The notes beneath the pieces were generated by a model. That model did not search any database. It was not told the origin of the DNA and worked only from the letters and a program-made list of their open reading frames with translations. This document shows, piece after piece, positions 1 through 13,116 of a stretch of 64,000 nt of DNA (position 1 is its first letter; every line of letters starts with the position of its first letter). Both the position numbers and the translations under genes were made by a program. This stretch comes from Anisakis pegreffii (taxonomy: Eukaryota > Nematoda > Chromadorea > Rhabditida > Anisakidae). Where the stretch lies: assembly GCA_035041965.1 (NCBI GenBank), contig JAPYMA010003014.1, positions 248,001-312,000 of the forward strand, given 5' to 3'.

Positions 1-56
1 TGACGATAACAAAAGAAAAAAAGCAAAATCTGAACAACTCAATGATCGAAACGAAC

Positions 57-3000
57 CTGTTGATATGTCGTCGTCGTGTCGAATGAATTCGACATATTCG
101 ACTGCTGTTGTTGTGAGGATGTCGATGAAGGGTACTGTGAGGCAATTTGGTATGTTGTTTGATAGGAAATGTTACTATTATTACTATTTGTATTGGCACT
201 ATATAAATTTTGGCTATCGTAACTTGTTGACGGTTGCAATAACTGAGTTTGCTGTTGTTGCTGCTGCATTAAGGACTGTTGTTGGGCTCGATTGCGCGCA
301 TTTGCATGGGACTGCCGAGAGTAATTGCCTCGTTGCCTTGTGCCCGGTGTGCTTGCTGTGGTCGTGGTGGTCATGCTGGATGGCGTTGAGGACGATTGTA
401 AACAAGTTGGCAGTTGAAGTGACGGGCGTGCACTTGCCGCTGACAACAAGTCTTTATCTCTGAAACAAATTGTTCTCCGTCTCGATAAAAAAAAACTCCT
501 GACGAGAAATTTCGTCTCTTTCATTTCTGACCAAATTCTCATCATTTCAGACCTCAGCTCAACTCAACTCATTTCTCGGCAATAAAACAACCTCAGCAAT
601 TTGAAAAAAATAAACCTGATCATAAGCGCTTTTCAATAACATGGCTTTTTCTGCGCCTTTACACATCATATTGCCCTCACTCTCAGATATGTAGACCCAA
701 ACCTTTTTGCACAGGGAATATCTTACTTTCACAATTATCAATACTTTCATGATAATGAGCATCTCATTACTCAACAACACTTCCAGATCTTAACACTCAA
801 AAGTCTCCATGATATCATGTTATCATCACAAATCGTCACAAAACAAAAACAATCGCCTCAATCCAGACCAACTCACTTGTGTTGTTGAGCTAATGCTTCA
901 AAGAAAATCTGCGCTCTCTTGTTTTCGAGATCCTTGATTTGCGCTGAATGATCAACATTGTAGGTTGCTTGCTGGAACAAATCATCAAAATTAAATTAAC
1001 TTAAATTAAATTAAATCAGACAATTGTGTCAAATAAATTACAAAAACAATACACTAAAAGTTCAAAAATATTCCGAACAACAAAACAAAAAACTGAACAT
1101 TAATTCACGAAACATCAATTAGTCAATCCTTCAAAACCCTACCAAATGTTGCAGGTGTGAGATCTCTTTTGAGAGGTTTGCCACTTGTTCACTATTTTGT
1201 ATGCTCAATCGCATTTCGATGCCTTGCGATGGTGGCAGGATCTGATTCAGTGACGCATCGGTCGACGAGGCTGCCGCCAGTTTATTCGCTTTCGCTAGAA
1301 CAGCACCTAACGTTCCACCCTGTGCTGCGTTCTGCAATCATCAAAAATCACCCTGTTGAATCTTGTTTTAAAAACTCAAATAAAAAATCAAAAATAAAAT
1401 TCTATTTACAAAAATTACACAGCAACGATAATCCCCGGTATCTGCTCATTTCTCATAGTCACTTCTCAATTTTGGATCGATCTCATTAAGATGCGACATA
1501 TCGCATGATTCATCTGATTCACAGAAACTTGCTTCAATTCTAGGTTGGGTCGGTGAGCAGTAAGATGTCTCGAATGTGACTGCACACATACAATTAACCC
1601 AAAACAATCGCACATTTCACTACAACTTCACATTCAGCATGAAACGATGCTGAATGTACACATCAATTATGCATACTACCTGAGGCAAACGAATTCAAAA
1701 CAGTGAATATTCTGCACCTTTCTACGACCATTCGCTCGAGACTGCGTGGCACGTTGCTTTGCTCGTGGCGCCGGTGCTGTGCTCACATTCGTCACGTTAC
1801 TTGTCGACGCTCCCTAAAATTCAAATATATATTCCTCCCACCAATAAAACAAAACTATATAATACCATATTCATTATCCGTATCTCGTATCATCCCATAT
1901 CATCTACTCTTCACTCCTGATAATCCACACACTCACCTAATCAACCAACTGATACAATACTATTACAATACAAATCACTGTTCTTATCAACTCTAATCCT
2001 ACAAACAACACTCACATATCATTTCCCAATCCACCTTTTCAATGGCACAAAAACATATCTATCAGTCAAATGGAAACACTCATTACAAAACACCAACAAT
2101 CAATGATAATCTCATTACCACAATAAAACAAAACTAATAAAACTATGAGAACAACAATAATGATAACATCTTCCACTAAAAAATGAACAATCACGAAATC
2201 AAAATCAACCTCAACTAAACTAACTAACATATTGCTGCTGCTGTTGTTGCTGTTGTTGCTGCTGCTGTCGTAGGATTGTCGGTTGTGATAACAATTGTTG
2301 CATTAGAGAATGTGTTTGTTGAGGATTCGACTGCGATGTGATCACATTCACCGATGTCATATTGCTATTATTATTTGCAATACTTATGGTGTTGTTGTTC
2401 GCGTTATGAAGCATATTATGACGTTGTGATGAGGCTTGTGAGGTGTTCAGACTTGTTGCGATTATATTCGACGTGGTTTGATTGGATGATGGCACTGCAC
2501 TGAGAATCGAGGTTGGCACATTGTTCGTCACAATAGTACCCGTGTTGTTGTTTGATTGCTGCTGCTGGGCGGTTGTACGGCAGAAGTTCGACGGCACAAC
2601 GGCAATCACAGTGCCTGCACTGGTTTGCACGTGTTGTACCTGCGCTTGCACGAACCACTGACCATTCACTGCTTGCAGACACTGTCCAGTCGGCGCTGAG
2701 TTGCTGTTCGACAGTTGTTGCGATTGAATTATTGTACCTGCTGGTAGAAGCTCTGAAATTCCTCTTCAAATAAATCCCTCTTCATTCCCCTACGTCGTCT
2801 GCATTTTCGTCACATTTCTTCCTCTCACCTACCACGATTTCTCAATGAACATCAATGAAATTCAAATGAAAAATCATCCAAAACAAGCAGTTTCCATTCA
2901 ATTTACTCTAGTTTTACCACTGCGCTTAGGCAATCGAGAACAGATTGTGAATAATTATCATTACAATTTAAATGGAAATCTGAGTTTGACTGCATATCAC

Positions 3001-5349
3001 GCTTCAGTCTACTAATTTCTTCTATTTGTATTATCACTACGATATTCTCTTTGAACCAAAAGACTAATCAAATGCACCTCAATGCCTTCTGAGAAGCATT
3101 CCTATATGAATTTATTGGCACCCAACCCATCTCGAAGAATTGCAATTGAAACTTGGTAACATTTTCACTAGGATCATGATATGTGAAAAACAAAAGCAAC
3201 TGAATTTTGCTAGTTCACGAAAATTTGCAAAACAGTGATAACAATGATAATAACAATAACAATACCAATAATAAAAAAACTAACCCCTAACGAGCACAAT
3301 AATAATTTCACAAAATACCAATAACTCAAGACCAATAAAACTAACCGTTATGTTGAATGGCTGATGTTGACGGTTGCTGCATTTGAATGTCGATTTGCTG
3401 TTGTTGTTTCGTAATAATAACAGGTGATGTAGACTGTACAGGTAGCATCGTTGTGAGTTCACTACTATTACATAACTCATAGTCAATAATACCGAGTTCA
3501 TTGTTCGGAACGCTGGCATTATTTGGGTTATTCGGGTTAGCAGCCGTGTAATTGGATGTCGTTGCTAACAGATCTTGTTGATGAACTTGTGAGGGCATTA
3601 TGGGATCAACAGATGAAGGAGGTATATGATTTCTTAATGTGATGAATTGTGGTTCACACTGCGATTGGGATTGCGATTGCGATTGAGAGGACGATGCAGC
3701 GGTGCCTGACGATGACAAGGGTGACGACAGTTTTGGAGCGGGAGGTACTACTTGAGTCTGCATGAACGGAGGTTTTGCCTCATTCATCGGGATATTCGTC
3801 ATTTGCGTCGACGGTGACGGCGACGTGCGCATTGGCACTGTCAACGCCATATCGGCGGCTGCCGCGTTCGGTGGCGGAGGTGAACTTGAGCATTTCAGTG
3901 CGTCGTCTTCTAATCCAAAAAACCAATCGTCATCGTACTGCCTGAAATTTGTCGATATTTCGCACAAAAATCTTCTTTCTTCTATTTATTTTCACCTCTA
4001 ATAGCAGAAGTCATATTCCCAAAAAATAATCGTGATGAAGTTTTCTTCATTTCAACAACTCATTTCATACAATTCGACTTCCTCATATCGCAGTATTCAA
4101 CTTAGGATGCATGCTTAAAGCTGCTCTACTCAATACTATTGAAGAGTGCATTCATACAACATACAAAAGTTGAATTTTCCTTATCTCAAAAGCTAATTTA
4201 TCAGACCCTAGGGAGTCATAAACCCGCTTCAAACTAGGATGAAATGCTTCCACAGTGGATACCACCCATCAATGGCGATAATGAGAAATGTTTGCTCTCA
4301 ACATCAAATCATCTCAGTCCTCACAATCAGCATTACAACACACAACTGCACTGCACTGGTGACAGCAAGGTATACACCTATCCAAATGAGAATTATCAAC
4401 AAAAACTCAATTCTGATTGCTAATCGCATAGCATCCCATCACACTTCCGGTAACTGACAATTGACGAAGTTTAAAATTGTGACCATGCATTCTATGGCAC
4501 TCCAACTCAACAATTTCAGAATGTGTTCCATCCAAATGAATCTCAAAATCGCGAGAATCGTTTTCGATGGAATCAATCTGTCGTTGCATTATCTACCCCA
4601 TCACTAGTTGCTCGCATCAAAGTAGCGGTGCGCAACTCATCTCAAAAAAATAGTCACATCTCATTGAATATTATCAACGGGAACGTTCATATTATTTAAC
4701 TGCATCTTCCTTGACAAAACCGAATGATCAGATTAAAAAATCAGTCAGAGCGAATGTAAAATTGTCATCTTAATCAATTGTGACACTGGTGTTTTATATT
4801 TTGCTTGGTGATACAAACGTGTAACATGCTGAGTTACCTTCGCTAAATTAGAATATACATTCAGCCATTGTTCTAGTGTGGATTCTCCTTTTGACAAAAA
4901 ACAAAATATTCGCAGAACGTAACAAATTCCACTGATGCACACGAAACTCCTACAGAAATGATAACTTTTTTTCAACTCTTTCGTCTTCTCCAATGAATTT
5001 TGCTAAAAAATTTGATGAGTATTCCAAAATTTCCAACGTCATTCCCACACCGATTCAAACTTCTAAACAAACTTAACGCTAGCTAGCTCTCTGAAGAAAT
5101 TTCTGTAGAATACGGTTAGGAAACTAACACAACGATTCTTTGACTGAACGACAGACACATCATGAAAATAAGAACAGCAATATAAACTGCAACTATCAAA
5201 TCGAGACAGTAACAAATAATGAAATTGAATAAAAAGACAATAATAAGAATAGAAATTTCTTCCGAAGCGAACTGAAACTGATTTCATAACGCCAAACAAA
5301 CTCACTCGGCAAGAGGGTCGAAGGTAGAGAAACCATTAGAAGACATCAT
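57..5349 (-). CDS. Gln/Ser/Asn-rich protein, multi-exon, unidentified, probably incomplete at left edge
   Basis: I do not recognise this gene. Exons joined by matching phase are 4459-4577 (the acceptor could also give 4592), 3346-3941, 2229-2752, 1718-1813, 1529-1579, 1143-1331, 877-971 and 57-459, about 690 codons. An upstream exon at 5306-5349 starts MMSSNGFSTFDPLAE and ends in a GTGAGT donor. It is probably the first exon, but its phase does not join directly to 4577, so at least one exon is missing (coding-like text STLEQWLNVYSNLAK lies near 4838-4884). The order is a coiled-coil-like start, an acidic/aromatic DDDWFFGLEDD patch, long Ser/Pro and Gln/Asn tracts including polyQ, a basic stretch (RAKQRATQSRANGRRK), then a heptad-like segment (NLSKEISHLQHL) and more polyQ. 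The composition suggests a nuclear coregulator or scaffold, which is inference. At the left end the frame can either splice out at 57 or read on to a stop at 39-41. Confidence 0.6.
2229..2268 (-). repeat. CAG/CAA polyglutamine tract
   Basis: The 3' part of the 2229-2752 exon is a mixed CAG/CAA run encoding about 12 consecutive Gln before the TAT|GTTAGT donor. Shorter Gln runs occur in the exons at 57-459 and 3346-3941. CAA interruptions usually stabilise such tracts. Confidence 0.8.
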
Positions 5350-6585
5350 GGCGCGTTCACTTCTCTCTCACCAACGTCTACTAGACAATTTCTTCACTAA
5401 TCGTAAGATAGTGCATAATCAGGCTGAAATCAACACTATTTATACGTTGAACAATTTCACCGAAACCAAACAATCAACTTGTCAATTCAGCGTAAACGCG
5501 TTTGGAAGGAGTATCGTACGAATATAATGTTCACACAAAACGCATTTATCAATATGGATTGCAAATCAGTAGGAAAAAATCTTCAGTGAAACTTCCGTGT
5601 GACAGTGTGATTATAGCAAGTGGAAAGTGATGACTAAATCAAACTGCGCTTGCAAAAAAACAAAAGAAAATTATCATCGCAGATTTTCCTCTGCTTTCGT
5701 GGTGATGGCTCATACCTTGTTTTCCATAGAACAGTCCATGCAATCCATTCGTCCACCTCAACCTCCCCCCTCACCAAACATTTTATGCAACGACCATTCC
5801 CTCGCCTCACAACGTATTTTTGCAATATCAAAAGAAAATCAAATGCACTGTTAAATGATGAAGAAATTTGCATTTGTCATCAATAGTCTGCCCATAACAC
5901 CATCAGAACAATGAGTTCCTCGCCATCAAACAAGCATTCCGAAAACACTGTCGAAAAATTATAGAAGGAATTAGCATTAAGTCTGAAACTTTTACAATTC
6001 CCCTCTTCCCCTAAACGATACCCGTTCCCATGTTATAAACACTCACCTATAAGAAAAAGGAAGGTTCCCCCGTGCCATATGTCTACAAAGATTTATCATA
6101 AAATCTAGTATGACGATTCGATGAAAATAATACGCAAAATTAATTGCACACAAAAATCATCAGCTGATTCTTTATGTCACCACTAAAGAGACAGATCACT
6201 GTTTCAGATGAGATCAGCTGATTCTGCTTAATCCGTTCATGCAGTTTGTGTGGAATAAAATTCAGTTGTAAAATTCTCGGATGAATGTGAATAATTTCAG
6301 AATTCCGATGCCGATTGCATAAAACTATCAGAAATCATTGCAGAACTAATCAGAAGCATTAATATAGTAAAACACCGCATCATTGAAATTAACTAAATGT
6401 AATCAATATCTTTCGACAACACCGAAAAAAAAACAAAATGAGAATTTGCACAGAACCTCGAAACGGATACGCTGTGCAACAAAAAAAATTAATCAACCTA
6501 TCTTCTTCACTACAAAGAATCAATGCAAGATTACTAAAAAAAATCACAGCTGATCAACAATAAGCAGTAGTATCATTCCATTGAT

Positions 6586-6611
6586 CACACACACACACAC
6601 ACACACACACA
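6586..6611. repeat. (CA)n microsatellite
   Basis: An uninterrupted CA dinucleotide run of about 13 units in the spacer upstream of ced-2. Confidence 0.9.
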
Positions 6612-8116
6612 TACATAGATCACCGTCGATGGCTTTCATTCACACACGATTAACACCTAAACAGAACAATTCAACTCGTCTATTGAATAACCGCAATAAA
6701 AAACGGTACGTTCTCAGTGTCTGTGTGTGTGTGTTTTTCTATCGTAAAATCATTGATTAGACTGCAGCAAATCAAGAATTTGATGAACAAAAAAAAATCA
6801 AAAAATTAGAACACGTCTCGATAAAACAGTCACAAACGATTGTTGCCTGAAATGAATCTGAAACGAACAACAGGCACTTATCATCTCACTATCATCTCAG
6901 TGTTCTGATTCTTATGCGTAACTTTCGAAATGACGACGATCATTCGCAAACAAACAACGTGACAAATCGCTTCATCAGTCATATGCTATCACTGCAACAA
7001 AACACTTCCCGTGCTATTAAAGGTTAAATTTAAGCGTTTGATGACGACTAAAAAATTTTAATTGTGTTACATATTTATCGTGTCTTTCACACAATAAACG
7101 AAACCATTCATAGATACATACTAGATAGATAGATACCCCACTATTGGGCCGGCTTATAATAAAGCGGCGCGTAAATAGCACACGCTCGCAGCAGTAGTTC
7201 ACCAAGTGATGCGTTGCGCTCTGCCTTTTGGCATGCTCTCAAGAGAACCATTCTCTGCTTGCACATCTAAGTTGATCTATAAGTGATCTCTTTTTGAATA
7301 CTGCTCCGGCTAGTGCTTAACTTTCCTCCTCTTATAATTTGATTCGGCTGATTAATGCGGATCGAGATATGGATGGCATCGGATTAGATTTGATTTTAGT
7401 TTGTTATCTGGATCGAGTGATTGTTTTATTGTTGTTATCATGAAGTTGATCTGGATGGATGAGGCTGGACTGGTGTTTATTTAACGTGATTTTATCTCTA
7501 ATCACCAGCATTCGATGTGTCATCATCGTCATGATGGTGATGACTTCATCGCACCACGGCAGATGGCGACATCACGGCGCGGGGCACTGCTTGCATTCTC
7601 CTCTGATTGTAAACGAACGGAACGACCGTTCAACCGGATGATAAGAGGAGTATGAGTTGTTGATTCTCACTGATATGTTGAGATTCTGTTGGTGTGTGTT
7701 GTTCGGTGATGATTTCCGGTTTTGTAAAGAAACGTTCTTGAGCCCGTGTCCATAGTGATTGTTGGGGGTACGTTGTTCTCGTGTTTGCCAACTGAACGCT
7801 TGGAAACGTTGATGATATTTGACGTCGGTGAATTTGAGCACATTGCCCAGAAGCAGTGGTCTACAAGTGGTTTTGTTTACTGGGGAGGAGTGGGGTGGTT
7901 CTTCAGTTGTGATATTTCACTAGTTTTAGTGTGGTAATAGATTGGTGCTTGAGTGAAACCATGAGTCGTATTTGTGTGCTTTCGAGTAATTTATATCGTT
8001 GTTCTGGCCACCTGTTGAACGCACTCAAAAATACTTTGAAATTATCCGAACGTTTTGAAAACTTTGAAAATCGCTCATATCGACAGTTTTTTCATTTTTT
8101 TCCCAGTGATTTTTTA

Positions 8117-8187
8117 GAACAAGGCAGCAGTGATACACGCGTAAGGTATAGAAACATTGCACACGAGTATCACTGCTGTCTTGAGCT
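8117..8187. other. Imperfect hairpin, pre-miRNA-sized
   Basis: Arms at about 8120-8143 and 8161-8183 pair at 21 of 23 positions, counting one G-U, around an 18-nt loop. A 2-nt internal loop then leads to about 4 more pairs at the base. The 3' arm contains TATCACTGCTGTCTTGAG. Size and shape are right for a microRNA precursor, but an inverted repeat from a mobile element would look the same. I do not recognise the mature sequence as a known family. Confidence 0.4.
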
Positions 8188-8997
8188 AATATTATTGCAC
8201 GACTCACTACATTTGAAGATTAATGATGCGTTCACGTGTAAGAATGACGGATGAGTCTTTGCTCGGAAATCTTGTTTTCGCAAAAAAATTTTTCTCATTA
8301 GTGCGGTTAGGAAAATGCAATTTCAAAATTTAATTAAAACGACATCGGCATTTTTTGCAGTCAAATTTGATTGAATATCGCTTCTGCTCGAATTGCGATG
8401 TGATTTTATAAATTAATGGAGATATCATCACCCCGAAAAAAATGAGTAAACGTCATTGGAATGTAAAAATTCGAACGGCATTTTAAAAGATGGAATGGGT
8501 GGGCACTTGAATCGATATTCCACTATTCAGTGACCGCAAAATCACGACGTTTATGACTTTATACTCTGATTGGTCATTGCTAGTCTATTAGTAGCGTAAA
8601 CATTCATTCATTCTTCAGTAGCTCCATTAAAATTTGAACGTAATACGGGTTTGTTATGGCATTGATAATTATTTAAAATATCGATAACGCATGTTTTTCA
8701 TTCAGCAAAAATTTGTTGTACAGTGAAATTCGATGGTAATGATTAGTATGCAAGGAGTAAATGCAACTCTATTAGTCTAATTTATCTTCTATCGTTTCTT
8801 TAGTTGATTTGTTTTTTGCTAAACGGCGACTAGGCTATACCTTTCCGCAGCAACGAATCTTTTGGATGTGTGATCGCAACGAATTTATTGTCCTCATATC
8901 TTTCTCTGTATAAATCTTTGTTTAAAATTCAGATTGCAGCGGAATCGTCAGTTCGTATCATCCAATAAAGGCTTACTCGAGCCTATATGGCATCGTG

Positions 8998-11485
8998 ATG
9001 ACGCACAGTCAATCGGCCTCGTCGTCGTTCGACCCGTATGCGTGGAAGAATTTTTATTTTGAAATAGATCGCGAGGAGGCGACTCGTCTGCTTTGTGAAG
9101 ATCCAGACTCTACACTGGGCACGTTCCTCATTCGTGACTCAACCTCACCGGGCAGTTATGCTCTTTCTGTTCGGTACGTGCCATTCACTGACTTTTTGAT
9201 TGGAATTTGTTGTTTTGATAAATTGATTAAGAGGACAGAAAAAGTTTATTTATCCGAGAACATGCGAGAAATATATTTTAGTGAGGAGTTGAGTGGTGAC
9301 TTGCAAGTGCGACACTATCTTATAGAACCGACTTATGATGAGGATGCTGGACGTACAGGTGTTAAGGTAATAATTTTTTAGTTTCTGTTTTTTGTGATGT
9401 TTTCATTTTTTTGATTTGGATAGAGTCTCATTGACCATTGGTATAATTGTTTTTCGTTCAAATCGCAAACTTGAACTAGTTTAGAAGTATATCCGATCAT
9501 TAAAAACAATGAGTTTGTTCGGTTGATGATTGGTAAACTTACTATATGCATTCATTTCGGTAATTCGTTGAAATTAAAGTGAAACCTTTGAAATGTAATG
9601 GTGAGTAGTGATGAGTATGAAGATGATAAAATGATATTACTGAAGGCTTGAATGACTCGATGCAGAGTTGTGGGTTAAGATTTGATTGGTGAATAGTGTT
9701 CATGATCGTAATTGTGATACATTTGAGATTGCTGACCAGCACTTTGTTGATATTCCCGCATTGTTGAATCATTTCAAGATGCGAATCCTCGCAAACGTTA
9801 GCTTGGTGAAACCTCTGCGTAAACCTGCCATTGAGAAGGTTCGACGCTTTTTGTTTTTGTGCACGTTCATTCAGTTCTATTATAATTGTTGTTTGGATTT
9901 ATTTACTTAATCGTAAACAGTGATTTCGTTCCGTTTTATTTTTATTGTTATGATTGTTAGAGTATTAAATCTTTATTTTCATTTTTCAAATAATCATTTC
10001 GTTTGTTTTACAATTTGATTTGAGATATTTTTATGTATTTGTATAGGCATCGAAGGGGCCACGGAAAGTGATACGTTTCAAAGGAAGGTAGCTGATTGAA
10101 ATTGTATTTTTCAGATGATGGCGATGTATTCATTCGAGGGTGAACAGACGACAGATTTACCGTTTGAAAAGAACGAAATTCTCGAAATAGTTGACAAACC
10201 ACAAGAGGGTTGGTGGCAAGCTCGAAATGCACTTGGCTTCACGGGACTGGTACCTGCGAATTACCTTGTAACGTTTCATTTGGTTCCATTTGCTAATTCG
10301 TATGCATCATTTGATTATTTGGTGTACCACAGAAATTATACTTGAAAATCATAAAATCGTCGTAAGTAAGCATTGACTCTCCATTTTTGTTGTGTTCTGC
10401 ACACGAATTCGGCATGAAAGCGGACTCGTCTCATCGCAAGTATTGAACTGAAGACTCAAACTGTCGTTTATTCCATCGTTTTGTGGTAGCTATGTGCGGA
10501 TGGATGAATGCTTGCGGAATAGAATAAGCCTTAGGCGCGAGGATAGCAAAAACGTGTTAACACTGGACCATTGGTTGCTTAATGCTTCATGGGTAATACA
10601 CGAAAATGATGATTCTGATAATGATATTGGAGTGTTTTAGACTCATATGGATGATGTGGTTGTTGATCGTAACAGCAGTCCAGAGACGTCGTCAGTTTCA
10701 TCTGAGAATAATAATCGATTCAGTAATATATCAGCGACGAGTGAGGGCAACGAGTCTATTCCTTGTTCATCTCCACGTTCCGTATGTCGTTCAGTTCTTT
10801 GAAGCCTTTCTAATCTTTTCTCTGTTCTCACTCAGCACTGATTTATGACTTGAGGCACATGATTTTCCTTTCATTTCGTCTTCAAGTGAAACTCTACAAC
10901 AGTGTTCCAATTTCCGGTATTATTTTCGACTAGCTATTGATTCGGAAGTTTGTTTCGCATGTGTAAAGTCGGTTGAAAGTTGGATTCATCGTTTACAGGA
11001 ATATGGCAGTATTGCATTTTGTAATTTATTTATACATTTGTTAAGATGTATCATTTATAGAGTCAAGTACCGCAGTGGGCTCGAGTAGTGCTGGATAGAC
11101 GACCGAATGTTTATGATACAGAAGCTTTAAGATTAAAGGTTAATTTCACAGTATAATTCTATTCAAAACAATTATTTTTTTCATTTATTTTAGCAGTTTA
11201 AATACTTTTCTATTTTGACAACTCTAACAATGTTGGATGTATGAGTGTTAATTTTAGTTTAATAATCATTTTTCCAATGCATACAACTTCGTTCTGTAAT
11301 GAAATCTCATTGAAACTTCATTTAGTTTGAGTTTGTTTCAGAAGGGTGAAATAATCAAGGTTATCAAAATACATCCATCGGGTTTATGTGAAGGTATCTT
11401 GAATGGTAAGAAAGGAACATTTCCGTTCACATATGTGGAATTTACTAACGAAAACGATAATTGTAATACACCGCTCGCATTTTAA
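8998..11485 (+). CDS. ced-2: CED-2/CRK adaptor (SH2-SH3-SH3)
   Basis: Exons: 8998-9173, 9282-9366, 9728-9838, 10047-10067, 10115-10267, 10641-10781, 11061-11138, 11342-11485; 909 nt, 302 aa. The SH2 domain occupies about residues 16-125 with the phosphotyrosine-binding FLIRDS motif (Arg46). The first SH3 (about 132-182) has MYSFEGEQ and GWWQARN followed by PANYL. A Ser/Asn-rich linker (about 183-229) leads to a second SH3 (about 233-290) ending in GKKGTFPFTYVEF. In C. elegans CED-2 acts in the cytosol with CED-5/DOCK180 and CED-12/ELMO to activate CED-10/Rac for corpse engulfment and cell migration. That role is carried over from the family. The 21-nt exon 4 is the least certain piece: it is needed neither for frame nor for domains. 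ATG 8998 was chosen as the first Met after in-frame non-ATG codons. Confidence 0.93.
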
Positions 11486-13116
11486 ACAGTACATGGAGGT
11501 GCTGTGAATAAGCAACTGTGTAAAGTGTGAATGATAATCCAGGTGAACCCAACTTTATGAAAAGCATATCAGCATTTAGATGGTAATATCAGTTGTATAA
11601 TATCCTAGAAATCAATTCTTATTATGTATTTATTTATTCACATATCGACATGTTTTGTTATTCTCGATCTAAACATATTCATGTGAACGAAAAGGATCCA
11701 TTGAATTTACATCATTTCAATTCATTACATTCATTTATCCCGTAATGTTTTTACCAGGTCGGGACATGTGCGATTATGCAGTAATTTTGATCTATTTGCG
11801 GTCTTATTAGGGAATTTGGAGTGAGTATTGATTACAGAAACCTTTAGTGAAATCTAAAAATGGTATTCTGATAACTCGATCGAAGGCTTTGATTGTTTCC
11901 ATATTAGGATTGGTTTACAAGATTGTTGCCTTTGATTTCTCAATAATGCTAAGTAGATTCTGTTTCAATTACCATTGATGTTGTCAACAAAAATCAGTTG
12001 AAGTGATGTGAATGGCGAATGGATTTGGTATTTCTTCGGTCTATTGTGCATTATAATGACGTTTCTATCTGCATTTGGTTCATATATGTGTCATTTCCTT
12101 CGTTTATATCGTGTATTGTTACGTTTGATTTTGTCTTATTTTCAAATTTTTGTGTATTGTAGATCATATATTATTCTTCATTAGTTGGTTTGAATAGTTT
12201 TTCTAGCATTTTAAAGGAGTTTTCTATACACTTTCCTTTGGCAACCTACAAATATGGTGTAATTGAATAGTAAATGTCTACGAATTATTTGTGAAAAAAC
12301 TGGTCTCCGACGATCTGGTGTAATAATTATAATTGAAATCGAATGGTGGTTCAATGTGTTCACGTGAGAAGTTGTAACCATTGTCCCTTTGAGGTATTAA
12401 AACTATTTGTTATTAGGTATTATTGTATGTTATCACTATATTATGTTAATACTGTTATTTGACCTTAGCGTTTACTGTTTACGGTAAAGATATGTTATTG
12501 TGTTTTATATTTGTATTTGTTTGTGTTTTTGTGTAATGGTGAAAGTCGATCGCCTGCCTTACTGAATATATTCAGATAGCATTTTTATAAAATAAAATCC
12601 TTGTATTCACCAACTGCGTGATAAAAGATACGTTGAGAGTTGTCTTGGTTCTGCATTCAGATGAATGCCACATACATGATGAGTTTGATCTCGCTGATGA
12701 ACTACCATTACAACAAGAAGAATCGCATTGTGGAGATGATGAATTGAATTTGTCAAATATCGATGTGAAGATTTCCTTTCACTACAGAACGTCACAAATA
12801 TTTTTTGAGTTCAATCAGCGTTGACTAAATGTGACAAAACTGTTCTGATTTCAATTCAAAGATGGCGTATGGGATTGTGTAGGTTACTGGTGAATTATGC
12901 TGCATATATGCAGCAGTGAAATTCTTCGATTACGAACGCTTTTAGTTAGATGTGTTTCAAATGTCTAGCATTTTGAGAGTTTCTCTTAATAAAATCAAGT
13001 TTTCTTTACGTATAGATTCGTTTATTGTGGTGAATATCCTAGCTATCGTTTCGAAATAGTTCACTTCGACATTCTTCTTTTTTTCATGTTTTGTTTTCAG
13101 TGAATCGAAATTAAAA
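11486..13116. other. Spacer between ced-2 and arx-7
   Basis: Probably the ced-2 3'UTR followed by the arx-7 promoter. AATAAA-type sequence occurs near 12590. Short competing frames at 12618-12824 look mildly coding-like (acidic) but have no matching splice context. No gene is called. Confidence 0.4.
13099..13100 (+). promoter_or_regulatory. Possible spliced-leader trans-splice acceptor for arx-7
   Basis: A strong TTTGTTTTCAG acceptor lies 16 nt before the arx-7 ATG with no upstream coding exon seen, as expected for nematode spliced-leader addition. A cis-spliced 5'UTR intron would look identical. Confidence 0.45.

Larger units (their letters stand above)
5350..8997. other. Intergenic spacer between divergent genes
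   Basis: No convincing coding exon was found on either strand. The spacer separates the presumed first exon of the Q-rich gene (-) from ced-2 (+), so both promoters should lie here. It holds a CA microsatellite, a GT-rich patch near 6720, a short GATA repeat near 7117 and a hairpin near 8120-8183. Possible trans-splice acceptors for ced-2 are the CAG triplets at 8930-8932 and 8937-8939. Confidence 0.5.

Noticed and set aside
65..463. Plus-strand 132-codon open frame
   Set aside because: It is the antisense shadow of the Gln-rich exon at 57-459, whose CAG/CAA codons leave few stops on the complement.
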